A stretch of 64,000 nucleotides of DNA from Acheta domesticus (lineage: Eukaryota > Arthropoda > Insecta > Orthoptera > Gryllidae), in contig JAHLJT010000631.1 in assembly GCA_031308135.1 (NCBI GenBank), forward strand, positions 260,874,355 through 260,938,354, given 5' to 3'. The notes beneath the pieces were generated by a model, which was not told the DNA's origin, did not search any database, and saw only the letters and a program-made list of their open reading frames with translations. Positions 37,451-49,337 of this stretch are shown piece by piece; positions within the stretch are counted from its first letter, which is position 1, and every line of letters starts with the position of its first letter. The position numbers and the translations under genes are program-made.

Positions 37451-39259
37451 ACTAGTTTTTACATGACAAGAGTATCATTGTCACTATTCTGAGATGTTGT
37501 TAAGTCTCCTTTATTATTTTCTGGTAGGTTTTATTCTCAGTAACTGACGGTCGGGTAAATATCACCATGATTATGAGCATACAGTGTCATTTGCGGAACT
37601 GTGACGACATTGTTTTCTCGTGAGAGAAGACAGAAAATTACTTTTGGTATTCCCAGAAATGTAAAACTGTTCATTCATAAAGTCAAATTATTTCAACCGT
37701 TTCTGGTCTCGTGTTATTAATACAAGAGTAATAAAGACCTAAAAAATAATCGAGTTTTGAAGAAATATATTTCTCCCTTTACTGCTCTCAATTACATAAG
37801 TATCTCGAAGGCTTCATCACTAGCTCTCGATCTATCCTGTAATTATTGAACACTTAACTTTTTGTTATCAATATTAATGAAAATGAAAAAAGAATTGAAC
37901 AATAGCGTGTATTGTGAAACTTTTGTGACGTATTTTCTTTGACATTGAATACGTCAATGTAAAGTAAATGAAGTAAATGAACCATGAGGGCCGAGGCAGG
38001 TGCTCATTGTCGTTATGACCATTAATTGTAGAACCAAATTAAAACCCCACTGAATGAATATTTAGGAATTCAAGAATATTTAGTCTGTCAGGATATGAAA
38101 ATACAATGAACTGAAAAAATTACATAAACTATTTACATAATAAAAAAGTTCATTTTAGGGTCTATTTATAACCATTGTTATTTATACTTCGAATAACCAT
38201 TGTTTTGATACATTCAGGAGAATACAGTAATTGAAAGTTTTAAAAAATTATCTCGTGCACATCCAATAAAATATAATACCATGAAAGAAACATTGTCAAG
38301 TTTATTACAAAATAAAGTGATTTTATTTTGAATCCTACGTAATCATAACAGTTTTTTCTTGTTCTGATAGTCAAAAAAATATTTCACACAACAATTAGTA
38401 ACACAAGAATATGTAACATTTATACTAATTTCAAGAAATTTGTTGAAGAAATGTTTCAAAAGTGTCAATCTGAACTGGAAGGACAAAAAAATGAACTCAG
38501 AATATTTTTTTCGCAGAATATTCTTTTTCCATGTTACTCACGTTCGATTACAAAAATAAAATTACACTTTTTCCAACACCTTTTAATTTGATCAGCGTTT
38601 TTTTTTATTTCAGCGAGCATGTTGTTTGCTTCCTCATGCATCAATATTAAACTAACAGCACGATTTTTGCAAAGACAAAGAAGTATGCAATAGTAAACTC
38701 AGGATTCTCTGTTCAGAAAACATCTACAACGTTAACGTAATACTTGAAAACAACTCGTTTAGGAGGCTTAATACATGAAAACAAGAGTTGAAACGTGATC
38801 CTAGAAGTCCTCTACCAAAAGCATCACAACGTAAATGATACGTATGTAGGAATATTCTTCGCGCATTAGGACACAAAAGTAATTGCTGCTTTCTGGCGAA
38901 ATCGATTAACCCTACGACGCATTTGCAGAGCCTCGGAGACCCTAACATTGTTTATTTCGCTTTTTACTCAGAACAGCTGCATCTCTGAGAGCTAGCTTTC
39001 CGTATAATCTGTCTTCTATCTTTCTAATTTCATTTTAGGCACGCTAAAGAAAAATTCTCAGAAGATATACAGGCAGATTGTGAAACTTGTTTCTATTGCG
39101 TCAATGCATATGGAGGACATTTAAGACCACATTAGTAGGTATTTAAAACCATATCAACAGTTATTGAAATAAATAATCATTTGTTGAAAATTAAGAAATT
39201 ACTTTTATTAAAATTATTAAGAAATGTATTTATTAAGAAGGAACAAAAACAATTTTTCT

Positions 39260-39750
39260 GTGCATTTTTCGAGAGCGCAGGGCGTGAGAGGCCGTGCATT
39301 TGCATTCCCGTAGCTTGCCGGCTCCACGCATCCCAGGGTTAAACACCCGCGTGAGTTCCGTGCGGTCGCGGGTCTCGCGAAAACAAGCGCATTTGCTTAA
39401 CGAATTTTCCGCGAAGAGGTCGCGGCGCGCAGCCTCCCACCCTCTCTCGTGTCCCCGACCGCCGGAGGGCAGCGCTAATGCAGCGCGCTGGCAGCCACTT
39501 CGCCTTGTTTGGCGCCGCCTCGCCCCTCCCCCACTCCTCCCTCCCCTTCTCCCCCCACTCCCCCGCTTCGGCGCCAGCGCCAGCGCCGCGCATCGAAAGG
39601 CGGCGGAATGCAAACGAGCCGGCGGCGGCGGCGGCGACGCGCAACCGAATTTGCGCGTCAGCGCTCCCCACGCGACCAACCGAGAGGGGCGGGGCACGCG
39701 GGCGCAGCGGCCGCTAGGCCGAAGGCGGGGAGGAGCTCTCGAGCTGTCTC
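39260..39750. other. CpG-rich island
   Basis: Mixed unique sequence has a pyrimidine-rich core (39520-39570) and (GGC)n near 39620-39635. Frames on both strands are compositional. Confidence 0.55.
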
Positions 39751-40329
39751 GATAACCGGAACAATGGGCGAGATACGAGAGAGCGAGGTGTAACAAGCTG
39801 GTAAGACAACACAATGTGTGAATTAGTAGGTAATTGGTCTAAAGTTCTTTTAGAACGCACTAAAAAAAGGCAGAAAAAGGTTACAATTAGGTTAGTAGGG
39901 TAGAGACAATCACAAAAGAGAGGATCACTAAGGCCAGGCTGTAAGCCAGACTGTGAAGAAATGGGAGAGGAGGCGGGAATGGAAATAATGCGATCGATTG
40001 TTCAGAAGAATAGCTCAGAAGAATGAACGAAAAGATAACGAGAAGGACAACAAAGATCCGAGAGACAAAGTGAAGTACGGTGTTAAGAAGAAGGACCCAA
40101 AAAAGTAATGAAATTATACTTTTATTAATGAAATGAATGTAATAAATCTCAGGAAATATGGAGAAAAAGATGTTCAAACGGAAGTGAGCATATACGGATT
40201 GGACGGCACTGGACAACAGAGATAATCAAAATCAGAGGACGGTAAAAACAGGGGTGTTAGAAAAAGTTTTTTTCGAGCGGTATCCAAAATTTGCAGAGCG
40301 TTCGTATGATGCAGAGCCACACGAGAAGG

Positions 40330-40740
40330 CTGAGTGCGTAGGGCGAAGCCTAGCGCGCCAGCGAGCACTTCCGGCGCCCGGAAGGGGGGCAGGCCGCGCG
40401 GGGGGCGTGGCCGGGGGCGGAAAGTTGGCAGGGCGGGGGCGGGGGCGGGGCGGGCAGCCTCCTCCTGCCGATGATCGCTCGGGGGAGACGCAGTTTCACT
40501 TTGCGTGAGATTGCCTCGGGAGCAGCGCGGCTCCGAAGAGCGCAGTTACCGCCCCTTCCCGCCCACTCTCGGCTCTTCTTGCTCCGAAGCAGGCTTCTCC
40601 CCCTCCCCCGACGAGCCACAGGTTGGGGACTCGCGCGAGCACCGCGCGCCGCGGCGGCGGCGAAGGGAACTTGCCTCTTTCGCTTTTTAGTGCGACGGGC
40701 AGCGAATGAAAAAGCGCTCTCCGCCGCTGCAACTTCCATT
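40330..40740. other. CpG-rich island with GGGGGCGGGG repeats
   Basis: The G-rich part at 40380-40455 contains Sp1-like GGGGCGGGG boxes. The rest is CpG-rich unique DNA. A promoter is possible but no transcript evidence exists. Confidence 0.55.
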
Positions 40741-41869
40741 TTAATGAAGACGCTCTAGGTCAGACGGCAGAGTTATGCGCAGTGAATAGCTTATAATTGA
40801 CTTGGAAGTTCTTTTTATCTTCATCAATATTACGCATGAAATTGCAGTCACAAGTTGAAGGAGTATTCTTAGTAAGATAGTCAACCTAATACATACATAT
40901 CGAGCTAATCATTTCATCATTTGATACTGAAAAAAGTTATATTACAAGAAGATTTTGTGTTATAAAGTCTGATGATAGTAACATCAAACAAAATATGCAT
41001 AATACTTGAAAAACCATAAGACAATTGTTATGTTTAAGGATAACATTGTTGTATGAATAGCGTAGGCGAAATACAAGAAATCGATCGTATTTTGCTGTTA
41101 TTGAATCCTCTCAAATCAACGATTTATTCTCAATTCTAGAATTTATTTTCTTCAAAATGTAGATGTATTTCATGAAAAATCTGTTAAAACATATCACATT
41201 TGTGAATTTTTCGCACAAAATTTAAGTTAAAGGAGCTCTAGCACTCGGTTCCGCAAAACGTGACGGTGTATTGGACTTGGCAACCCATCTTGCGACAAAA
41301 GGCTGCCAGAGACAGAGAGAGAGAGAGAGGGAGGGAATAAGAGACAGAAACCCATCACAGCTCTTTGTCCCCTGTTCCGCTCATTTTCGCCACGCGCACA
41401 TTTGCGCTCTTCTAATCGTAAAGGAGCTTTTGCAGTTCCATCTAACGTCTTCTTTTTGTATTCACTGAGACTCGTAATTTCCGAAGGCTCTTCCACATGA
41501 CTTCAGAGAAGTTCTTCAAAGATTCAAACTCTCACTATTTTGCCTCCATCCTTTCCTCTCTATACCCGTCTTCTTCACCGATTTTTTTAAATTTTCACTC
41601 CGACGTTAGTCTTCTGATTTATAGAGAGATATTTTGAAACGTGCATCCTCTAATTTGTAAATCTGGAAAGCTGTGAAGTGATGCGAAAATATTTTTTATA
41701 AATAGAAATCTCCCTAAAATTTCACTTGCGAATGAATTTCGTATTTATATCAAGACCGTTCCTCTACCACAGGTGAAGTTAATCCAAGAACTATCCACAT
41801 GAGTCGCTCTTTAGTAAGAATTCTCTAAAAAGTTTGTAATTTATGAGAATCATTTTCTTTGTTGATATT

Positions 41870-42109
41870 TTGTACAGTGCAGGCTCCGTGGTTTATAAGT
41901 AACGAACAACTGCATAGAGAATTAAAAATAGAATCTATTCAAGACTACATAATCAAAATTTCAAAAAACTTTTATGAATTACTACCAGAATCCCCAGCCA
42001 CAGCAACTTACCATTTAGGAAAGAAATTACAGCCAACCACAGAGAATTCATTCACGCTACCCTAAAGACATTTTCAAGCCTCCATAAGTAACTGAAAATA
42101 AAAACTGTT

Positions 42110-42146
<37 letters not shown>

Positions 42147-42320
42147 ATTACACACTCGCACACACAACAATACCAACACATTTTTTTTCTAACACACTTC
42201 TTCAGAAAGAGTATTGACAGACCTGAGGATGGTTCATCCTAAAACGTTATGTAATCGTATGTAAACGCCCTTGAAAGGTAGAAATGCCTAACAAGAAGAA
42301 ATAAAATTTAAAAAAAGGCT
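41870..42320 (+). mobile_element. LINE 3' fragment (jockey-like ORF2 C-terminus and UTR)
   Basis: The frame from about 41879 to the stop at 42065 reads APWFISNEQLHREL, then IESIQDYIIKISKNFYE and a Pro-rich end. This is the pattern that closes ORF2 of jockey-type LINEs (a folded 'N..LHRDL.I.....I' segment before the stop). Downstream are a (CT)n tract (42110-42144), a GACCTGAGGATGG stretch common in LINE 3' UTRs, and an A-rich end near 42315. Everything upstream of ~41870 is missing, so this is a severely 5'-truncated copy. It differs from the 49.4-kb LINE in its 3' end. The call rests on memory of the family C-terminus. Confidence 0.6.
42110..42144. repeat. (CT)n microsatellite
   Basis: About 17 CT units lie in the 3' region of the 41.9-kb LINE fragment. 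Confidence 0.95.
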
Positions 42321-44731
42321 TACTATTGTTTAATTTAACAATGGATCTGAATTCACCCTATTGTTTCTAGTTGATATGATATGATTCCTTTATTCCGACT
42401 TGTATTGTAATGACTTGACGCGATGTTGAGTGCGGTCGCGTGTCCGCAATCCGAGCTGGATCACTCCTTTGGCAGACGTGGACGTTGACGGGTCGCTCTG
42501 GTCGCGGATGGCCGGACGGTCGCGCACGGACTCCGCGCACACGGAGACTCTTCTTTGAGGAACTTGACGCGTAGCGAGAAGGAAACGGAGGCCATGAAGT
42601 CAGTCTAAAGATCTCAACGCAGGCTGCCCCTTCCCGTTACAGAGCATTCATGTGATTGATGAAGCCTAAATTTAGCAAAATGTGCAACTTTCTCGATAAT
42701 ATTATAAATATTTATTATATATACATAACATAATATAAATATTATTTAAAACCGTAAGATTCAGGAATTGCAGTTAGAATATTCTCTCAGGAAAAGTAGA
42801 CAAACAAATTTGAATCATCTACATTGTAGATGTCACGTACACGACAGTAAAGTACACTCTTTTGAATTATGTGATAAGAAACGATATTTATAAATAAAGT
42901 AAATAAATATTTTTACTCCTTGGAGTCTTAGTCGCTTGCCATTCAATTCATGCAAGTTAGTATGGTGACGAATAACTTTTAGTTATTCGCTTAGTTATAG
43001 CTAATAGTATGGTGACGGATATTTTATTCAAGAAAATACACATTATTAACATTAAAATTAATAACATTTTATCACAAATTTACAATGATATGAGGACGGG
43101 TCACTCCAAAACACATGACAATTTATTTTTTTCATAATAATGTAGGTTAGGGAACACTTTTTAAATACACAATTGGAAGGTCACGATGTTTGCCCATATT
43201 TAATAAATTAAATTTGAAAACCATTGAGATTTGTATCAGGTAAGAAAAACGGCATAATAAAAATTGGTATAATATCAGAGATAAAGAATTGTTCCATATA
43301 AAAATTATTTTTTAACTGACTTTCCTGAAAATGTCAAATATCATTTTTTTTGTCACAACAGTACAGCGAAAACGCGACGATATATGAATTTTAGAAGAAT
43401 ACGCTTATTTTTCACGAACATTGGTGTTCCTTATTTATTATTTTTCTTTAATCATATATAGATCACTATATTGTTCGTATTTCATACATTGAATTGATAA
43501 TATATTTTGCCGTCCAATTAAGTTTTAAATTTTCCTGCCAGCCCTCTGTTAATAAGAAATAATAGAAGTCTTATTTTTAGCGACATTCATCTATTCATCG
43601 TAATGCTTACAAATGGGCGTCAGTATAACGTTTGTGAGGAATAATAGTCACATATAAAATATTACCTCACATAAATAATGTTCCTTTCAGAAGTGTTCCT
43701 TGTACTTCACTTTTCCTCTTTGCTAGAGCTTTAGAGCTTTCAATGGCGTACACTCAGGAAGACATGTCCCTTGGAAGGTTATTCTCACATTGTCAATGAG
43801 AAAAGTAAAGAAGGAAAAGGCGAATAGAGGTCGTCATTCTTTCCTTGCATCTGCCTCCGTATTCGACTTTAGAGAACCCAGAGAATATGAAATTCTCTTA
43901 ATTTTTTCTTTAATTTCTATGGTGTAGGTCTACCATTGGCAATTGAGAAATAAATATTTAATTAATTATCAGCATCACATTAATTTTAAGATTTTCAAGT
44001 GCGATTAGCCATAAAAGCCCCTACTATCTGTATTGACGAATTAGTGCTATCTATCATTCACTTTCACATCTCCTGAAAATGTTTTACAAATATCAATTAA
44101 AAGAATTTGATTTCCACGAATTACCTGCGAATAGTTATGATACAAGAACGAACATGCGTAACACTTCTAAAATTTTCGAATCTATACATGAAATACAATT
44201 TACAGTTTCCTCGTTTCACAAATATTTAAGGAAAGTGAAAAGCAGTTTCGTCGTGCAAACAATAAATGTCCAAACTCTCTTCCCATCATCTCAGAAGAGA
44301 AACTTTGAATTTCAGGTCTCTTTTACTTCTTGGTTCTCGTTAATTGAAAAGACTCTTCTTCAGGCTACTACTCCTTTTGTACCGCTGTTGCAAATTGCTG
44401 AAGAGTTTTGCATTTTAATATAGCGTAAATCTTCATGAACACATCATGGATCATTTATTCCACAAACGTGAAGACGATGGATGGTAAGGTATTACATTAA
44501 TGAACTAATAAAGGTTCAGCTGGAATGTTATTTTAAATGTCTTATTGCAATTATTTTGGCTTTATGGAAATACATATTTGCTTATCTGTAGCACAGAAAC
44601 GATGGTGAAAGGCATATAAAATACGTACACAAAATTACCTTTTTCATTTTGGTATTATTACATCACTTTTACAAACGTTGGTAGTATTTATCGATAATTA
44701 ACGTTATATCTGACGACATACAGCAAATTAG

Positions 44732-44773
<42 letters not shown>
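44732..44773. repeat. (AAT)n microsatellite
   Basis: About 14 AAT units in AT-rich intron. No retroelement body is recognised next to it. Confidence 0.95.
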
Positions 44774-45099
44774 TGAATAATATATATTTGTAGTTACCAT
44801 CGCCTAATATTCTATAAGAAAGTTTGTCTAATATTCTATAATCATCAGTTAAAAGTATTCCATTATAAAGTTTTTCACATGGTTATTGAGACCCGTGAGG
44901 TTGACGAGCGATCGCCAGAGTTTCTTGCATTCAGTCTGATAGATGGGGCTACTGAGCCTCCGCCATATTTGAGGCAATCAGGAACATATTTAAAGTAAAA
45001 TATTTCTCATGTCGAGTAAAAATACCCTAACGAGAAAAAATAAAATACTCAATTGAATCCAATGAGATGTCATGAATAGAATCTGCTTTATTCTTGTGG

Positions 45100-45622
45100 G
45101 GCACCGGCTCAGGTGACTCCGTGCATCACATGATGTCACTGTAGTGCCGCAGATCGAGAGGACCTAGGATTCGAGTCCCGACGGTGGCAACATTTTCGAC
45201 AGAAGCTAGCTAGGCACTTCTTGCGGCTGGCTGCTCTGATCTGTATAATATTCTGTAGTTTCTTCGATAAATGCAGGGCGAACGCCGAACCAGAACCCGA
45301 GCTAACGAGCCACGGCCCGCGTGTAATCTTTTCTTCCATGTTCTTTCTACGCATACACACACGCACCCACACACACACACACACACATGCACCTCACTAC
45401 CACACATGCTGGAAGATCAATCAGAAGTCCAGAGCTTGTCCGGGTTGGAGCGATGCTGCACCAGGGGAGATTCTTGGAGAGAGGATTCCCCCGCTAGTCC
45501 ATTGGCGCTAGATCTCTCCATCCACTGGGAAAGGGAAACCACCTCCTCCAAGGAAAAAACATTTACTACACGTACGGGACCAATGACCTTCGCCGTTGAC
45601 GGGTCCGGAACCACTAATTAAT
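45100..45622 (+). mobile_element. tRNA-derived SINE, family A, full-length
   Basis: The B box GATTCGAGTCC (45168-45178) is followed by CGACGGTGGCAACATTTTCG. The core GCGGCTGGCTGCTCTGATC and a (CA)n stretch (45353-45388) come next, and the 3' end ACGGGACCAATGACCTTCGC, then GACGGGTCCGGAACC, matches the 2.6-kb copy. At ~520 bp it is the most complete copy in the window. Confidence 0.75.
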
Positions 45623-45960
45623 CAACATGTGGGGCATTTAAATAAAACGCGCCCGCGGCAGGCAACGCGTGCTTTCGGAGCAGGCCATTCCCACAGAAAT
45701 CGGTTGCCACAACGAAGAGCCTCTGCGCGGGTCTATGCAAAACGTCTCCAGGGGTATTTAAGAGGTTGAAGGCACCACGGCACGAAAGTAGAAGGAAGTG
45801 AAGTCATGAGCTGTGGTTACTTCTTTTGGACTCAGTGTCCCCTTTTGGATTATTGGTTAATTGGCAAAATGTTGGTTTAGTAGTTTGGAACAGACCTGGT
45901 TACGAAACATTGTAAAATTTTGATAAAATAAACTTTGTTATTATTATTATTATTATTAGT
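45623..45960 (+). mobile_element. Candidate retroelement 3' end or solo LTR with (ATT)n
   Basis: The segment has a TATA-like GGTATTTAAGAGG near 45752, a poly(A) signal GATAAAATAAAC near 45922 and a (TTA)n tract at 45938-45958. This layout is seen in solo LTRs and in LINE/SINE tails. No TG...CA ends, coding remnant or clear target duplication were found, so the class is open. Confidence 0.3.
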
Positions 45961-46374
45961 ATTTGTTGCTCTTTAGTTGAAACATTTCAGAATTCCTCGA
46001 AATATAATATCCTTGTGAAAATAATAATAAATCCACCAACAGCTTAGCAAAGAGTTCATATTTCATGGGCACGAAATAACGATTTCGAATAACGGCTTAA
46101 AACGGAGTGCTTAACAACACGCATCCCCGGCACACGAGCATCCCGTAATGGACGTTGCAACGTCTATAACTTCAAAGACACCGGACACCAAGCAGAGCAC
46201 AACGAACGTCGCGCAGGGCGCCCTTGGACAACGCTTTATTCAATTCTGAGAATTTTCAATGGACGCATTTTAACGTGTCTCCGGCCTTAAACATTTTAGA
46301 AGAAACATTTTTGCTCACAATAATTTGAATTTTAATAATGTAAACTACTTATTCCCAAAACTTTGAAAGCTTTT

Positions 46375-46860
46375 ATCGCTCCTCGCTGGGTGGAGAGATC
46401 CGGAGCCGATCTACACGTCTGCTTGCTGTTTTTGTTGTTGTTATTGTTGTTTTTTTGCCAACCGCGCATGACCCACCAGTGTGACAATGCCCCAGCCGGA
46501 CAGATGCTTGATGTGTGTGTGTGTGTGTGATAATGTAGTGCAGTGAGTGTGTGTGTGAGGGGAGAGGATAGGACAATAAAGAGAAAGGAAATATCGCGCG
46601 CAGATCGTTGTTCGTTTGTTAGAGTATTTCTCCGGCATTCACCTGGTGTTTAACAGAGAAAACACTGAAAACTACCCATTAGAGCAGCCGGCCGCTAAAA
46701 TTCTCCTCCAGACGCGAGCTACGTAACGAGATCTTCGACCTAGCTATGTGACGAGAGTCCAAAATGCTGTCACCGTCGGGACTCGAACCCGAGAACCTGC
46801 CAGTCAAAGACACTGCAGTGACAACAATTGATGCCCTCACCTCGTCTGAGGTAAATGTTT
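46375..46860 (-). mobile_element. tRNA-derived SINE, family A
   Basis: The minus strand has B box GGGTTCGAGTCC (46790-46779) and then CGACGGTGACAGCATTTTGG. The core GCGGCCGGCTGCTCTAATGG, GCGCGATATTTCCTTTCTC, a (CA)n stretch (46511-46529 as GT on plus) and a decayed 3' end follow. It lies ~750 bp from the opposite-strand copy at 45.1 kb. The pair could form an inverted repeat in the pre-mRNA. Confidence 0.7.
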
Positions 46861-46999
46861 GGGGATTTATATGGATGGCGCCTTAAACATCGTTCAAAAT
46901 CATCACTCCTTAGCACATAGTAGAGAACATTTATCACGCCTCAATTTTAAAAACAATATATATTTTTCATGTTTACTGTATAAAATGGGAGAGCCGAAG

Positions 47000-47400
47000 G
47001 TCGTAGGAGATGGCGGCGAACGTCGGGGTTCGCGATGGACGCGAATTGCGAATACCTCTGCCCCGCAGCTCCGGACGCCCGAGCGCTGGCGGGCGCGGGC
47101 GGGCGCGGTGACGGGCGGCCGCGAGGCGCGTGTAGCAGGCGCTGTTTACAGCCACGTCCATCGCGTCGCGTCGCGTCGCGTCGCCTCGGCAGCGGCGGCG
47201 GCGGTGGAAACGCTGCGCCGACCAAGTATTTTCGGTGAGGGCCGTCACTGCGAGGCCGAATTCTGCGCGCCCACGAGCGACCCCCCCCCCCGATCTCTCA
47301 AAATCATCCGGCGAGGAGGGTAGCGACCGCTCGCGCCGCCGCTCGCGAGCCCACTCCAACGCAGGAACGTCGGAACGTCCGTTTTCAAATAAACGCTTCT
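47000..47400. other. CpG-rich island
   Basis: Unique CpG-rich DNA has a CGCGT-type repeat (GTCGCGTCGCGTCGCGTCGC at ~47163) and a C11 run at ~47281. No gene signal. Confidence 0.55.
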
Positions 47401-49337
47401 CGGACATTCTGATTTGAGAAATCGCAGCACACCGCCGATTTCTACCACTTCTAAGCAAGACTCTGATTCTGATGGCATGTCATCTTTTCATTGGTGCATT
47501 CTAAACGTAGCTAACTAGTACATGAATGTTTATGACGACCTATATATGATAGAAATATATAGTTATTGGGTCATTTTGTCGTTTTTCAATTGTTTCGTGT
47601 CCTTTGTGTCATTTTTACGCATTTTGATTCCTGTTTGTGTGTTTTATTTAAAGAAGGTTTCATGAATTTTCAATGACACACTAAAACAAATTTTATTGCA
47701 TCATCAGTTCATGACGAAATTCCCTACTATAGTCGACTGTTTATTGAACTCTCAAAATTACACAAATTTACACTCAAAATTACATCAATAACTACCTCGA
47801 CCTTTCTAATCTGGCGTTTGAAAGATCGGAGCTAAGGATAACATTTACTCCTAAAATAAAGAATTTATATTAAATATAACGTTATATACGTGAATTTTAT
47901 TTATAATTATAAAATTCGTTGAATAAATAAACATTTTTATATAAATATTTTAGTATTTCTTAAAAAATTAGCTCATTTTCCAGTTATTTTGAAATCATTT
48001 TATGTATCATTTTCCTCTTATTTTTAAGTAATTTTATTGGTAAATTTCAAACAATTTTTAGGTTATCAGAACCCAAGCCTTGCTTATAAGCAAGGGAGGG
48101 ACTTGCAGGAGGAAGCTGCGACTGAAGACTCGTTTGGTTCGAAATAGTGATTAAAATTGTGATGTTGTAAGTATATAAAATCAACGATTTATAAAATTGA
48201 ATCTTTTTTCAAATAATTTTTATGAAAATTTTCAAGTAATGGTTTTTTATGCATATTCTTTCAATTTTTCTCACGCAAAATGGAAAGTTATTTCAATGGG
48301 TTGTAAGATTGTAATGCAAAAGAAATTGCCATATAATTAGCAACGAGAAGTCATAAGATACTGATGCAAAAATACTTCTTCATATAGTGAATGTACTCTT
48401 CAAAAAGATGTAAAACGATTGAGAATATTTTGCATCATGTTAATGTAAATTAACCATTTAAATTTAAAATTTGTAATTTAGATTATAAATTAATAAATAT
48501 CGTTTCTACTACAATTTTTCCCTAGATAACGCGAATGCAAAAAAAGTAATGTTTTTTGCTATGTATCATGTATGTGTATTTGTGCCCCATCTAGCGCTCA
48601 AAATACTTGACCGTTTATGATCAAGAGATGTCACAATTACGTTCTAATATGTCGGGAGTGTTGTAGGCCACATTTTATCCCTTCCAATTTTGAAAATCAT
48701 ATTAATATGGAGAATGGAGAGAAAAATGCTTCGCGAGTTACATACTTTTTAAGCAAGATGTTTCATCAATCTTCGACGATTGCATGGAGATATACTATTT
48801 AGAAATATGATCATTTCACCAACACTTTTTCAATTAAAATTTATTGTTAGAATTAAAACCTTCACCGATAAGGATTCGACCTGCAAAGTGTGTCTACTTC
48901 AATTATATGAGCATTCTGTGTTAGAGTGAGTGTCCTGTTTTGAAAGAATACTTCTTTCAGTATGAAAAGTTTGCTATTCTTCCTAATGCTACAAATAAAT
49001 GTGTTTATTTTGAATTTAATACCCCCTCCATTGGGGAATTTTCAATTTGATAGTCTTCCCTCAATGTTATACATATTGCTCTATTTGACGAATCTCTTCC
49101 TACAGCATATAAAGAACAGATATAAAAGATATTTCATACAACGTCCCCTTTTTGTCTAATCGTTACATTTATTAAACCATTGTGTGCGTATAAAAAGTTT
49201 TAAACGCTTTTGCTCGTGCAACTTTATTGAACTATTTTACTCTTTACATGTCAATATAAATGTGTGGTGTGGTACACGTAAATGTTTTTGAAATGTGTAA
49301 ACCTGAGGAGGATTGTCGTACTTAGAGTTGAAACATT

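Noticed and set aside
40330..40740. Sp1-like GGGGCGGGG boxes as an internal promoter
   Set aside because: Many islands share this composition; no TATA, initiator or downstream exon supports a promoter.
44079..44423. 114-codon plus-strand frame in AT-rich intron
   Set aside because: Composition like translated AT-rich DNA; no domain, no splice or homology support.
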